Below, one piece after another: positions 44,885-54,544 of a stretch of 64,000 nt of DNA. Both the position numbers and the translations under genes were made by a program. The notes beneath the pieces are model-generated. The model saw nothing but the letters and a program-made list of their open reading frames with translations, did no database searches and was not told the origin of the DNA. Each line of letters starts with the position of its first letter. Positions within the stretch are counted from its first letter, which is position 1. The stretch spans positions 62,001 to 126,000 of the forward strand of contig CAYRWR010000004.1 in assembly GCA_964428015.1 (NCBI GenBank). Reading direction: 5' to 3'. The stretch comes from CAYRWR01 sp964428015. Its GTDB lineage: Bacteria; Spirochaetota; Brevinematia; Brevinematales; CAYRWR01.

Positions 44885-46899
44885 ATGAATCGACAAATCA
44901 AAGATACGCTCATCAGAAATATGCACAAACAAAAAGCCGAAAATAATAATTCCAGGAGTATAAACGTGAAAGCACCTATGGGAACAAAACTTAAGTACAA
45001 CTTTGAAAACTTCATGGCCAAAGGCGGAAAATCTGTATTTATCAGCCTGTTTATTTTGTTTATTGTCAGCTTTGTGGTGTCACTGGGAATCAGGGCCCTG
45101 GTAATGGTCCTGGATCCTGAAGCCAAGACTGTGGTATCCTGGCTGGAACATTTATGGATCACTTTCCTGCAGATCACTGACCCTGGTGCGGTGGCTGAGG
45201 AGACCGGGAAAAATATCTGGTTTAAACTATCCGGTACCATTACCATGTTCCTGGGTCTGATCATCTTTTCAATGCTGGTTGCTTTTATTACTACTCAGCT
45301 GGAAGAACTGCTCTATAAATTGAGAAAAGGCCGCAGTACAGTCATCGAATCAAACCATTCTCTTATCCTGGGATGGAATGACAGAGTAAATGATATCATC
45401 AAAGAGCTTATCTTGGCCAATGAAAGTGAAAAAGATGCTGCCATAGTCATTCTTTCAGAGATGGATAAAGAGGAAATGGACGATGAACTTCATGATGCTT
45501 TTCCTGATACAAAGACGACCCGACTAATTACCCGAACCGGTTCTCCCAGTTCTCTCAGTGATCTCAAGAGAGTGAATGCCAGTGAAGCCCGTTCTGCCAT
45601 TGTTCTGGCATCCTGTTCAGATGGAGCCTCCCCTCAGGAGCAAAGTATATCTGACTCACAGACTATAAAAGTATTCTGGCTCTCCAGGTCCTGAATGAAG
45701 AACTCCCCATTATCGGAGAGATCTTTAGTGAAGCAAAACGTGAACTTATAAAAAGTTTTGAATCAGATCACATCATCGCTCTGGATGCCTGGGAAATCCT
45801 GGGTAAGATACTGGTACAAACATCTCTGACCAGCGGTCTGGAAATGGTTTATAATGAGATGCTGTCTTTTGACGGCTGTGAAGTGTATTTTTACGGTACC
45901 AACTGGAAGAATGTCCCATTTTATGAATTAGCAGGACATTTTGTGGATGGTATTCCTCTGGGTATACGGCATAAAGACGGTTCTATAGCAGTCCGGCCGG
46001 AAAAATCTACGCTGATGCAGGAAGGAGACGAAATAATCATCCTGGCACAGGATGACTCTGCTGTAAAATATAATCCCCGTGTACTTTTCCAGCCCAAAGA
46101 CCTGCCTTATTCCGAAAAACGTAAAGAAAAGCTGACAGAGCGGCTGCTCTTTTTAGGCTGGCATAGCGTTGCGCATGTACTGATAAAGGAATACGCGGAT
46201 TATCTGAAAGAAGGTTCTCTTATCGATATTATGATAAATGACCCCTCACCTGAGGTACAAAAAGTCATTGCACAATTTAAAAAAGAATTCCATTTTCTGA
46301 ATATCAATATGATTCCCGGTGATCCTATGTCCAGGGAATACCTTTCTTCAATTAATCCCACCTCGTACAATACGGTCATTATTCTCAACCAGAATGAAGA
46401 CGATTATGAACCGGAAAGGGTAGATTCAGATACCCTGGTAATTCTCCTTTTGCTTCGTCAAATTATGGAAAAATCAGAACAGACAAAGAAGACTAAAATT
46501 ATCACCCAGGTTTTAAACTCAGAAAACCAGGAATTGATTACCCAGTCTACCGTGGATGACTTTATTATCAGTAATAAACTCATCACCATGATCATTGCCC
46601 AGCTTTCTGAACAGCCCTCTATAAAAGCGTTCTATGACGATCTGTTCCAGGAAGAAGGCAGTGAGATCTATCTCAAACCGGCATCCTATTATTTCTCGTC
46701 GCTGCCGGTAGAAGTGAGCTTTATTGATATCATGCATGCTGCATCTAAGAGAGACGAAATTTGTCTGGGTGTCCGTCAAAACAGTTTGGCTGATGATCCT
46801 GAACAGAATTTCGGCGTACGTCTGGACCCTCCCAAAACTGCACGGTTTACTTTGACAGCTGAGGATACCCTGGTAGTATTATCAGAGGATGAATTGTAA
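44885..46899 (+). pseudogene. CASTOR/POLLUX-like ion channel, interrupted by a single-base frameshift
   Basis: Start ATG 44885 (GGGGGA upstream). Two membrane helices (FISLFILFIVSFVVSLGIRAL; ITMFLGLIIFSMLVAFITTQ) flank a pore-like segment (WLEHLWITFLQITDPGAV), followed by RCK/TrkA-N-like domains, the layout of bacterial relatives of plant CASTOR and POLLUX cation channels. The first frame ends at 45694 after an abrupt change of sense. From about 45673 the next frame continues the protein without a gap (ILALQVLNEELPIIGEIF) to 46899. One base seems missing in about 45665-45675. It may be a real inactivating mutation or a sequencing error; apart from this the gene looks intact. Confidence 0.85.
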
Positions 46900-46919
46900 G
46901 AAAAAATATCTTTAATTCA

Positions 46920-46948
46920 GGGGCTGTCTTCAGGACAGCCCCTTTTTT
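46920..46948. terminator. Terminator after channel gene
   Basis: GGGGCTGTC-TTCAG-GACAGCCCC followed by six Ts on the plus strand, 20 bases after the channel stop codon, in a convergent junction with the barrel gene at 46948. Confidence 0.9.
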
Positions 46949-47754
46949 CATCGGTTTCCAGGAACTATTTTCATTCCCCAGGTGAGGGGTAATCTGAAAC
47001 CTGCTGAAAAGAAAGGGTGCCCATCATAGACTCCTGCCCGAAAACGAATCAAATAATAACTGAAATTCACTTCTGCTCCCACCGCTATGGCGGGATCGCG
47101 ATTTATGGTATATGCTGGAAAAGAGTTGTAACTATTATCCCAGAGATCGGCTTGCCGTATAGTATACCCCAACAATCCATGAATGTAGAAGATCCATTCT
47201 GAAGATGTCAATACCAGTTTGGGAATATTCATCACCTTATAGCCGAAGTATAAGATGATATCATTAGCATGAAAATCGATTTCTGTTATACTGTTGAAAG
47301 TTTGACCAAAAACTATAGGATTCCAGTCAGATTTGGTATTTAATTCCGACCAAAGCAGCCCTTCCAAGCCCAATTCCCATAATTTAAGTCTAAAAATGGG
47401 ACAGTGTAATTTTTCATAAGTATAGGTGATTTCTTCTCCGTAATAAGTGGTACGGCTCTGCATATTGATGATGCGGGAAACCGGCTGATCCTGGATGTAC
47501 CTGGATTGCTGCAGTGCAAATCCCAGCCCAAACTCCACTCCCAGAAAATTTAGAGGCCCGTATCCGCCTGTAAATGAACTGTGAAACAGTATTTTACCAT
47601 TGAAAATATCCAGATTGATGCCGGAATGAAAGTCATAATGATCAACCAGTGTAGCACTGAATAAATCCACATCAATATAATTGAATCTAGGTAGAGGGTA
47701 ACCTCTTATTATGGCAGGAGTTAGTAAAACTATAACCAGTATCAGTTTTTTCAT
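46948..47754 (-). CDS. Outer-membrane beta-barrel-like protein
   Basis: A 268-residue exported protein with signal peptide (about 1-18) and a mature part of alternating amphipathic strands rich in Tyr, Phe and Gly, e.g. FHSGINLDIFNG, GYGPLNFLGVEFGLGFALQ, FSYYLIRFRAGVYDGHPFFSAGF. Predicted porin-like or structural barrel; no family recognised. Convergent with the channel gene and single in its transcription unit. Confidence 0.65.
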   Translation of the reverse strand: MKKLILVIVLLTPAIIRGYPLPRFNYIDVDLFSATLVDHYDFHSGINLDIFNGKILFHSSFTGGYGPLNFLGVEFGLGFALQQSRYIQDQPVSRIINMQSRTTYYGEEITYTYEKLHCPIFRLKLWELGLEGLLWSELNTKSDWNPIVFGQTFNSITEIDFHANDIILYFGYKVMNIPKLVLTSSEWIFYIHGLLGYTIRQADLWDNSYNSFPAYTINRDPAIAVGAEVNFSYYLIRFRAGVYDGHPFFSAGFRLPLTWGMKIVPGNR

Positions 47755-47853
47755 TATGCCTCCCTCCCCTATTTCTCAATGATTTATTCTAATGAAGATG
47801 GCTGACATATGCAAATTGATATTGAAATATTTTCCGGATTTTATTTGAATTGT

Positions 47854-48936
47854 TTACATAAACACGGCGGCGTCTCTGATTTTTTGTTTGATGGTATTTA
47901 ATTCATTGCGGAATCCGCCCGGCACAAAAGGTAAGGCTTTAAGATAAACATAGGCTTCTTCCAGACGTTTGGACTCTATGAGGCAGTACGTTAAGTTGTG
48001 CAGGGTCTGCGGAGTGCGCTTAATACGCAAAGCTTTTTCAAAACAAGGCAGAGCGTCATTCAAATATCCGCTTTTAATATAGACAGTTCCCAGATTGAAA
48101 TATGCCCTTTCAAAAAGAGGTGCCAGACTAATAGCTTCACGATATAGGCGGATGGCATTGACTATTTTGCCTCTTGAAGCCTGGATATTGGCCAGGTGAT
48201 AATAAAACAGAGGATTAGCCGGGAATTGACGGCTGAGTTTGAGTAAAAATGCTTCTGCTTTTTCATAGTGTCCGATTTTATAATAGGCGCGCGCGCTCAG
48301 CCACATCAGCCGGTAGTCTTTTTCTGTCAAAGCCTGTACGACCGGATCGGTCAGCACTTCCCAGGTGAGACTTTCATTTTTCATATCACTGATTAGTTCC
48401 ACAAAATCCATGAGTAATTCTACATTATCAGGATAATCCTTTAGACCCATTCTGATCTGTGTTATAGCCAGATGGTAATGGCCCTGGAATTGATCCAAAA
48501 ACACGCTGGCTCTATATTCCTCCAGCTTGAGATCATAGGAAAGCCCGGAAAAATGGATGTACTTTTTCACAGCTGCAGCTTTATCCAGAATACGCCGGGA
48601 AGTCTTGAGTGCAAAACAGCGCAGGAAATAATGATCACTCTGCAGCATAGCTTCTCGTAATGTGTCCAGTTCGGTGAGATCTCCTCTTAAAAAATGGAAC
48701 CAGTACCGCGTATACAAAGCAAAACCGCCGGCTTGCTTATGCTTCTTTAATAATCTGGAAATGGAAGGGAAATCGTTTAGCTGAAGATAACAATATAAAA
48801 GATAGGATAAGGATTTTTCATGATATCCAATATGCAGAGACTTTTTCAAAGCTCTGATGGATTCCTGCCAATCGCCGGCTACTAATAAAAGCTTGGCATT
48901 TTCATAAAGTTTTTTTTGTTCCGTAGTCGCTGTCAT
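47854..48936 (-). CDS. TPR-repeat protein
   Basis: A 360-residue soluble protein of helical hairpins with TPR pattern: clear repeats at about 205-310 (ARAYYKIGHYEKAEAFLLKL, YYHLANIQASRGKIVNAIRL, YFNLGTVYIKSGYLNDALPC). The N-terminal half is more degenerate. TPR proteins serve as protein-binding scaffolds; partner unknown. No signal peptide. The ATG at 48936 lies inside ribD (35-base overlap), so it is made together with RibD, though no functional link is evident. Confidence 0.85.
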   Translation of the reverse strand: MTATTEQKKLYENAKLLLVAGDWQESIRALKKSLHIGYHEKSLSYLLYCYLQLNDFPSISRLLKKHKQAGGFALYTRYWFHFLRGDLTELDTLREAMLQSDHYFLRCFALKTSRRILDKAAAVKKYIHFSGLSYDLKLEEYRASVFLDQFQGHYHLAITQIRMGLKDYPDNVELLMDFVELISDMKNESLTWEVLTDPVVQALTEKDYRLMWLSARAYYKIGHYEKAEAFLLKLSRQFPANPLFYYHLANIQASRGKIVNAIRLYREAISLAPLFERAYFNLGTVYIKSGYLNDALPCFEKALRIKRTPQTLHNLTYCLIESKRLEEAYVYLKALPFVPGGFRNELNTIKQKIRDAAVFM

Positions 48937-50017
48937 TTATATAACCCTGTATTAATAAGTCTCCATCTATATTTTCGACAGAAACCCGTTTCAGGGTTAG
49001 TGCTTTATTCATTAAACGATGTGTCTCACCAGCAAAGGGCTGTATCCCCTTACCTCCCAAAATCTTGGGGGCTACACAGACCAGAAGCTTATCGATTACT
49101 TCATCCTGCAGACAGCGATAAAAAACCCGCCCTCCTCCTTCTATTAAAAGGGATTCTATACTGCGTTCTTCACCCAGACGGGCCAGGAGCTCACGGTAGG
49201 AAAAGGGACTGTCCATAAGCATAATTTCCTTACCTCTGTCATCGCAGAGCCTGTGAAAAGATTGAGGAGCCTCTTTTCCCACTACAAACAGAGTTCGAAG
49301 ATCATCACGAACCAGATGATATCCTGCGGGAGTTTCCCCTCTGGGATCTATGATTATACGTAAAGGATCCTTTACTTTGGGTACCAGCCGGACATTCAGC
49401 TGAGGATTATCTTTAAGCACAGTACCAATGCCCACCATGATGGCATCTACCTTGTTACGGAGCTCATGTACCCAGCGTAGACTACCCGGACCGCTGATCC
49501 ATTGGCTATCCCCATCAATATTGGAGATATTACCATCCAGTGTCATAGCGTATTTTGCGTAGACAAAAGGAAGTCCGGTCTGAATATATTTCTCATAATC
49601 TTCATTTAAAAGTTTTAATTCCGGGTCGATTTCCTGGTTTACATGTACCTGTATACCAGCTGCTTTTAGACGGGCAATACCCCTGCCGCTGACTTTTGGA
49701 TTTGGATCTTCCATGCCAATATAAATCTCTGAAATCCCTGCGTTAATTATAGCCTGAGTACAGGAAGCGGTGCGCTTGCCGGGATAGTCTACACAAGGTT
49801 CTAAAGTGACATACATGGATGCCCCCCGGGCACTCTCCCCGGCCTGACGCAAAGCCATCACTTCAGCGTGTTCATGGCCGGCTGCCTGAGTCACACCTGT
49901 ACCAATTACCACTCCATCTTTCACAATCACTGAACCCACGGCCGGGTTGGGAGAAGTGGATCCTTTTGCGGAATGGGCCATGATCAGCGCTTCCTGAAAA
50001 TACTTGTCACTATACAT
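48902..50017 (-). CDS. ribD: Bifunctional riboflavin deaminase/reductase RibD
   Basis: Deaminates and then reduces the pyrimidine intermediates of riboflavin synthesis. The start is taken at the ATG at 50017 (MYSDKYFQEALIMA), with AAGGAA upstream; the frame runs 16 codons further without a site. The deaminase domain has the zinc motif HAEVMAL and YVTLEPCVDYPGKRTASC (the usual PCxHxGRTPPC has His replaced by Asp), and the reductase domain from about 150 has VYAKYAMTLDGNI and VDAIMVGIGTVLKDNPQLNVR. Length usual. The ribBA, ribE and ribH genes are not in the window. Confidence 0.93.
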   Translation of the reverse strand: MYSDKYFQEALIMAHSAKGSTSPNPAVGSVIVKDGVVIGTGVTQAAGHEHAEVMALRQAGESARGASMYVTLEPCVDYPGKRTASCTQAIINAGISEIYIGMEDPNPKVSGRGIARLKAAGIQVHVNQEIDPELKLLNEDYEKYIQTGLPFVYAKYAMTLDGNISNIDGDSQWISGPGSLRWVHELRNKVDAIMVGIGTVLKDNPQLNVRLVPKVKDPLRIIIDPRGETPAGYHLVRDDLRTLFVVGKEAPQSFHRLCDDRGKEIMLMDSPFSYRELLARLGEERSIESLLIEGGGRVFYRCLQDEVIDKLLVCVAPKILGGKGIQPFAGETHRLMNKALTLKRVSVENIDGDLLIQGYINDSDYGTKKTL

Positions 50018-50058
50018 AAAATATTCCTTATTTTTTCCGAAAATTATAAAGCACAGAT

Positions 50059-50342
50059 TGTGCATCTCTGTGCGTAATTCCAGGGGTTAATGATGCTTAC
50101 CTAACCCCTTATATTATAAATAATTACGCAATGTAAATCAATTAATTTTGCACAGAGAAAGTATTCATTTGTATATCTCTATATCCGATATACAGTTATA
50201 GATGGAATATATTTCCATGCAGGATATACAGTTATCCTAGTTGATGCTTACCCGGTTTTGTGCGTAAATTACCCTGTCCTAAGTTGTTGGCAGACAAGCA
50301 CTTTTCCGGATTTGATTTTTTCCTTGCGTCCCTATTATAATA
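50059..50342. other. Probable replication origin region (oriC) upstream of dnaA
   Basis: The gap between ribD and dnaA carries DnaA-box-like sites: TTTTGCACA at 50146-50154 (fits TTWTNCACA), TTACGCACA on the minus strand at 50069-50077 and at 50259-50267, and TTACGCAAT at 50124-50132. It also has direct repeats TGATGCTTACC (50091, 50242) and GATATACAGTTAT (50187, 50223; 36 bases apart), and AT-rich DNA between them that could unwind. The inverted repeat GGGGTTA...TAACCCC (50083-50108) may form a hairpin. Position and repeats support oriC, but only experiment or strand-asymmetry analysis would settle it. Confidence 0.6.
50312..50341 (+). promoter_or_regulatory. Promoter of dnaA
   Basis: TTGATT, 18-base spacer, TATAAT, about 80 bases before the dnaA ATG, which has AAGGGGA upstream. 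Confidence 0.65.
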
Positions 50343-50422
50343 TGAGTCCAGTATGCAGAAAATTGGTTTTTATATAAATAAGTTTTTTACGGTCAGTCAG
50401 GAATTCTAGGAAGGGGAAATAC

Positions 50423-51754
50423 ATGGAGACATGGTCCAAGATTTATGCGGAGCTGATCAAGGCGTATGATTCACAGTTAAACTCAGCCATCCTGGACAAG
50501 ATCAAGTTCAAGGAGATACTGAACAATGACACTATTGTTCTGATTGCTCCGGACCAGCTTACCGCCGGTTGGTTTAATGAGAACTTTCTTCAGCTGGCCA
50601 AAGCCGCCAGCCGGGATCTTTTTGATAAGAGATATAAATTCCAATTAGAAGTGGCTGCCACACCCAAAAGTTATACCAACGTACCTGAAGAAAAAGTTTC
50701 CACAGCCGCCAAACTCAACCCATCCTCAGTCAAGCTGGACAGCCGTTACAAATTTGAAAATTTTGTGGTAGGCTCCTCCAACGACTTTGCCTATGCCGCA
50801 GCTATCAATGTAGCTGACCATCCCGGCCAGACTTACAACCCCCTGTTCATTTATGGCAATGTAGCCCTGGGCAAGACCCATCTGCTGCAGGCAGTGGCCC
50901 ATCACATCCTGGAGACCAAACAGGACGCCAAGGTGATGTACCTGACCAGTGAAAAATTCACCAACGAGTTTATCGAAAGCCTCATGAAAAAAGAAACCGA
51001 TAAATTCCGCCGCAAATTCCGTAATATCGACGTTCTTATTATAGACGATATCCAATTCTTCCAGGACAAGGATTCCACCCTGGAAGAACTTTTCCATACT
51101 TTCAACAAGCTCAGCCAGGACCGCAAACAGATGATATTTGCCTGCGACCGTCCGCCAAAGAGCTTGTCCTCCATCGAAGACCGCCTGCGTACCCGTTTTG
51201 ATTCCGGACTTACCGTGGAAATCAAAGCCCCTAACTATGAAACCCGTAAAGCCATCCTCATGAACCGGGCTAAGAATGAAAAAGTCGATATACCCGAAAA
51301 TGTGATTGACTATATTGCCAAAAACATTGAGAATGATATCCGCATGCTGGAAGGCTCCCTGATCAAAATCATAGCCTATTCCAACCTCAAGAAAAAGGAT
51401 GTCTCCCTGGAACTGGCTAAAGAGATCCTGCGTGATAAGATCAAGATCGAGGTCCCCAAGGATATCACTGTCACCGATATCCAGAAGACCGTTTCCCGAT
51501 ATTTTGGTATCTCTACCACTGACCTCAAGAGCGAAAAGCGTCAGGAAAGCGTGAGCTATCCCCGTCAGATCGCTATGTTTCTGGCCAAGGAATATACCAA
51601 TTTAAGTCTCACCGAGATCGGTCACCTGTTCGGCGGCAAGGCCCACACCACGGTGATGCGTTCCAGCCATAAAATTTCAGACCTGGTCAAGCGCCGTAAA
51701 AAGGTAAAAAAAGAAGTGGAAGATATCATTTCCAGCTTCTATGATAAAAAATAA
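50423..51754 (+). CDS. dnaA: Chromosomal replication initiator DnaA
   Basis: ATP-binding initiator that unwinds oriC. Domains: N-terminal DnaB/DnaA-interaction domain (about 1-85), AAA+ (about 110-330) with Walker A at about 145-153 reading GNVALGKTH (usually GGVGLGKTH) and Walker B IIDDIQFF, and the DNA-binding domain IV (about 345-443). The DnaA signature, normally GGRDHTTVxHA, reads GGKAHTTVM, so the base-contacting Asp is Ala407 and the flanking residues differ. That fits the unusual DnaA-box candidates in the gap upstream. Length 443, usual. dnaN does not follow; a terminator does. Confidence 0.97.
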   Translation: METWSKIYAELIKAYDSQLNSAILDKIKFKEILNNDTIVLIAPDQLTAGWFNENFLQLAKAASRDLFDKRYKFQLEVAATPKSYTNVPEEKVSTAAKLNPSSVKLDSRYKFENFVVGSSNDFAYAAAINVADHPGQTYNPLFIYGNVALGKTHLLQAVAHHILETKQDAKVMYLTSEKFTNEFIESLMKKETDKFRRKFRNIDVLIIDDIQFFQDKDSTLEELFHTFNKLSQDRKQMIFACDRPPKSLSSIEDRLRTRFDSGLTVEIKAPNYETRKAILMNRAKNEKVDIPENVIDYIAKNIENDIRMLEGSLIKIIAYSNLKKKDVSLELAKEILRDKIKIEVPKDITVTDIQKTVSRYFGISTTDLKSEKRQESVSYPRQIAMFLAKEYTNLSLTEIGHLFGGKAHTTVMRSSHKISDLVKRRKKVKKEVEDIISSFYDKK

Positions 51755-51759
51755 AGAAA

Positions 51760-51793
51760 CAGCCCTTCGTTGACGCGGAGGGCTGATTTTTTT
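51760..51793 (+). terminator. Terminator of dnaA
   Basis: CAGCCCT paired with AGGGCTG around a 12-base loop with an inner CG/CG pair, followed by ATTTTTTTT. The 200 bases between this terminator and the MFS gene hold nothing further that I can name. Confidence 0.88.
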
Positions 51794-52001
51794 CCAGTCA
51801 TCTCATCAGTGGTGCTGAATACTTTTTTTCCACAACCCCGCCGGGGCGGGGGTACCTGGAGGGCGGCGGTAGGACGGGATATGTTTCAGCCTGTTTTTAG
51901 TAAAAAATAAAAACTCTGTTCTCCACCGGTTCGGTTTCTTTTTGGTGCCGTTATTATTAAGGCTCCGCCCTTGATCAAGCCTGTATGTGGGATTAGAGGC
52001 C

Positions 52002-53213
52002 TTAATTCCCTTTGTTTAGTACACGCCCCTGACTCAAAAACACCAGTAGCGCGGCATACTGTACCATTACCGAGAAAACAACCACCGGTACAGGCCCCCA
52101 TTGGTCATAAAACAGCCCTATCACCACACTCCCGGCGAACCAGCCGGCTCCGAATAGAGTATAAAAAAGGCCATAGGCCCGGGCGCGCTTGTCTTCACTG
52201 ACCTGATCGCCGATGGCGGCTTTGAGTATGGATTCCTGAGTCCCTACACTGATACCCCACAGCGCCATCCCTGCCATCACACCGGCAGCTCCACCCAGAA
52301 ACACCAGGGGGGCCGTGAAGACTTCCGCCAGGAATAAAACCCCCAGAATTCTGATGCCGAACCGGTCGTACAGCCAGCCGAACAGCATGGCCGCGGCGGC
52401 ATCTACCGCCATAGCCCCGGCGTAGAGTAGCGGTATGGCCTGATCCGGGATGATATTTTTATTCTTCAGATGCAGCCCGATCAGCGGAAAGTCTGTAATA
52501 CCCATGGCCAGGAGAGCCGCCGCGATGACCAGCACCCAGTAGGTATGACTATAACCTTTTAAACCAATCTGGGGGGTCTTACTGGTCAGTTCAAATTTTT
52601 CCGGATGGGGAAATAGAAATCGGGCCAGAATAGTAAACAGCACCGCCAGGCCCGCAGGGATGAATAACAGTAACAATCCCGTGCGGTATTCAGCCAGCTC
52701 ACTAGCATCCTGGGTGGTAAAAAGCAGCAGCGAGAATAAAGCTGGGCCCAAAAAGGCCCCGATCTGATCCATGGCTTCGTGCAGTCCAAAACCGAATCCG
52801 CTGCCCGTCTTTTTGGCAGCAAAAGATATCACCGCGTCATGGGCTGGCTTGCGTATAGCTTTTCCTATCCTTTCCAGGAATAAAAAGATTACCGCCAGTT
52901 TCCAGCCCTGTACAAAGGCCAGGAGAGGCAGAGAGCTTAATTGAATCACATATCCCAGGATAATGAGCAGCCAGTAACGCCGGGTACGGTCCGCCAGACT
53001 ACCGGAAAGTAACCGCAGGGTATATCCCAGCCACTCTCCTAAACCGGCCGCGGCGCCCAGAGCCAGAGCACTGCTTCCCAGGATCTTGAGATACTGACCT
53101 GCTACACTTCTTCCGCCTTCATAGTTCATATCCGCAAACAGGCTGACCACACCAAACAATATAATCATAGCTATAGCTGATTTTCGGGTCAAGGCTGTTT
53201 CTGATACTTTCAT
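52002..53213 (-). CDS. MFS transporter
   Basis: A 403-residue protein with about eleven to twelve hydrophobic helices and an MFS loop 2-3 motif (LSGSLADRTRRYW). The 12-helix pattern and the length fit the major facilitator superfamily; substrate unknown, drug efflux or sugar uptake being equally possible. Monocistronic and convergent with dnaA. Confidence 0.82.
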   Translation of the reverse strand: MKVSETALTRKSAIAMIILFGVVSLFADMNYEGGRSVAGQYLKILGSSALALGAAAGLGEWLGYTLRLLSGSLADRTRRYWLLIILGYVIQLSSLPLLAFVQGWKLAVIFLFLERIGKAIRKPAHDAVISFAAKKTGSGFGFGLHEAMDQIGAFLGPALFSLLLFTTQDASELAEYRTGLLLLFIPAGLAVLFTILARFLFPHPEKFELTSKTPQIGLKGYSHTYWVLVIAAALLAMGITDFPLIGLHLKNKNIIPDQAIPLLYAGAMAVDAAAAMLFGWLYDRFGIRILGVLFLAEVFTAPLVFLGGAAGVMAGMALWGISVGTQESILKAAIGDQVSEDKRARAYGLFYTLFGAGWFAGSVVIGLFYDQWGPVPVVVFSVMVQYAALLVFLSQGRVLNKGN

Positions 53214-53316
53214 TATCCCCCCTTCTTTCAGGCCGGGTGAGCTGCATAATGAAATCTATTTTTTCTAAAAAAGTGTATGTTATTAAAAGAAAGGCATCAA
53301 GTTTTGTGGCAGTAAT

Positions 53317-54069
53317 TCAGTAATAAGCCCTTTTAAAGAAAAGACCATGAGCGGGAACCGGAATTTTATATTTACCGGGGACACTGGACTTCCTCTGAAG
53401 AGCGTGCATAATCTGCTCCCGGGTGACCCTGTCACCTCTCTGAAAATTCAGTGTCACCGAAACCAATGAGCGTATCATACCCTGTAAAAAACCATTGGCT
53501 TTGATGGTAAAAATCAAATGTGATCCCTGCTGGTATGCACGAAAATAGTAAATCTTTCTGATGGTGTTTTTTTCTTCATCTCCATAACCATAACAAAAAT
53601 CCGAAAAATCATGTTCCCCTTTAAAAACAGGCAAAATTTCCCGGATCTTCTCCAAATCTATAGTATAGGGATAAGAGTAGGCATAGTTCCTCCAGAAGGG
53701 GGAGGGATTGTTACCCGGAATAATATGATAGATATACTCTCTGGCTATAGCAGAAAATCTGGTATGAAAATCCGGAGGACGAAGAAATGCTGACAGTACC
53801 CGGACATCCGGGGGCAGATTACGGTTCAAGGCTACCGGAATTTTTTCCAGAGGTATATTACCCCTGTTATCTACAAAATGCGCAGAATACCTAAGGGCAT
53901 GAGCATGAGCATCAGTACGTCCTGCTCCATGACACCGGACATCCTGTTGATACACCTGAGAGAGAGCCTGCTCCAGGACTCCCTGGACACTAGGTAGCTG
54001 AGGCTGGCGTTGCCAGCCATAATACTCAGTTCCGTCATAGGATAGATTCAGCAAAATTACCGGGGACAT
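53317..54069 (-). CDS. truA: tRNA pseudouridine synthase TruA
   Basis: Converts U38-40 of tRNA anticodon stems to pseudouridine. Landmarks: SYDGTEYYGWQRQP near the start, the catalytic Asp in GAGRTDAHAHA (usually GAGRTDAGVHA), FHTRFSAIAREYIYHI and the C-terminal FLQGMIRSLV. 250 residues, usual length. The ATG at 54069 overlaps by one base with the TGA of the thioredoxin-like gene upstream (TGATG), giving coupling. Confidence 0.95.
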   Translation of the reverse strand: MSPVILLNLSYDGTEYYGWQRQPQLPSVQGVLEQALSQVYQQDVRCHGAGRTDAHAHALRYSAHFVDNRGNIPLEKIPVALNRNLPPDVRVLSAFLRPPDFHTRFSAIAREYIYHIIPGNNPSPFWRNYAYSYPYTIDLEKIREILPVFKGEHDFSDFCYGYGDEEKNTIRKIYYFRAYQQGSHLIFTIKANGFLQGMIRSLVSVTLNFQRGDRVTREQIMHALQRKSSVPGKYKIPVPAHGLFFKRAYY

Positions 54070-54401
54070 CAGCTTGCCGTTCCCAATTCCCGAAGGTTTT
54101 CCAGGGCAGTATTTAATTCTTCCAGCCTTATAAACCGTGATAGACGATATAATTCCTGTTTATTCCGGATAATTATCAGAGTAGGAACTGTGAACACCAT
54201 ATTCTGGGCAGCTATATCCGGATGCTGTTCCAGGTTGATCTTGGACCAGTTCATCTCCGGATAATCTTCCATTAATTGGTTAATTGCCGGAGCGGCATCC
54301 TGACAGGCGGTACAAAGGGGATGATGGAAATACAACATAACCGCTTTTTCTTGGCTTAATTCCAGCAATTCATCCACGCTTCTTATTTCCAACTGGCTCA
54401 T
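54069..54401 (-). CDS. Thioredoxin-like protein with CTAC motif
   Basis: A 110-residue cytosolic thioredoxin-fold protein. The active site is C30-T-A-C33 (HPLCTACQ) rather than CGPC, and the cis-Pro lies in TVPTLI. No signal peptide. Such short thioredoxin-like proteins reduce disulphides, but the unusual motif points to a non-canonical redox partner. It is encoded directly upstream of truA with a one-base overlap. Confidence 0.85.
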   Translation of the reverse strand: MSQLEIRSVDELLELSQEKAVMLYFHHPLCTACQDAAPAINQLMEDYPEMNWSKINLEQHPDIAAQNMVFTVPTLIIIRNKQELYRLSRFIRLEELNTALENLRELGTAS

Positions 54402-54496
54402 GAATTCTCCTGATTATGAAAAAGATATTTTATCCTGTATCAATTAACCTGTCAATGTGAGATTCGTCCTTTTTTATCTTACAAATGTTTTTTGAC

Positions 54497-54524
54497 TTGC
54501 AATTTTTTTTGGTGATGCTATACT
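54497..54524 (+). promoter_or_regulatory. Promoter of the HD-GYP gene pair
   Basis: TTGCAA, 16-base spacer, TATACT, about 20 bases before the ATG at 54545. Confidence 0.6.
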
Positions 54525-54544
54525 TAATATACGGGGAATGAATA

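Noticed and set aside
45660..45700. Programmed frameshift in the channel gene
   Set aside because: Only four As and no X XXY YYZ heptamer or clear stimulatory stem; a plain single-base change is simpler.
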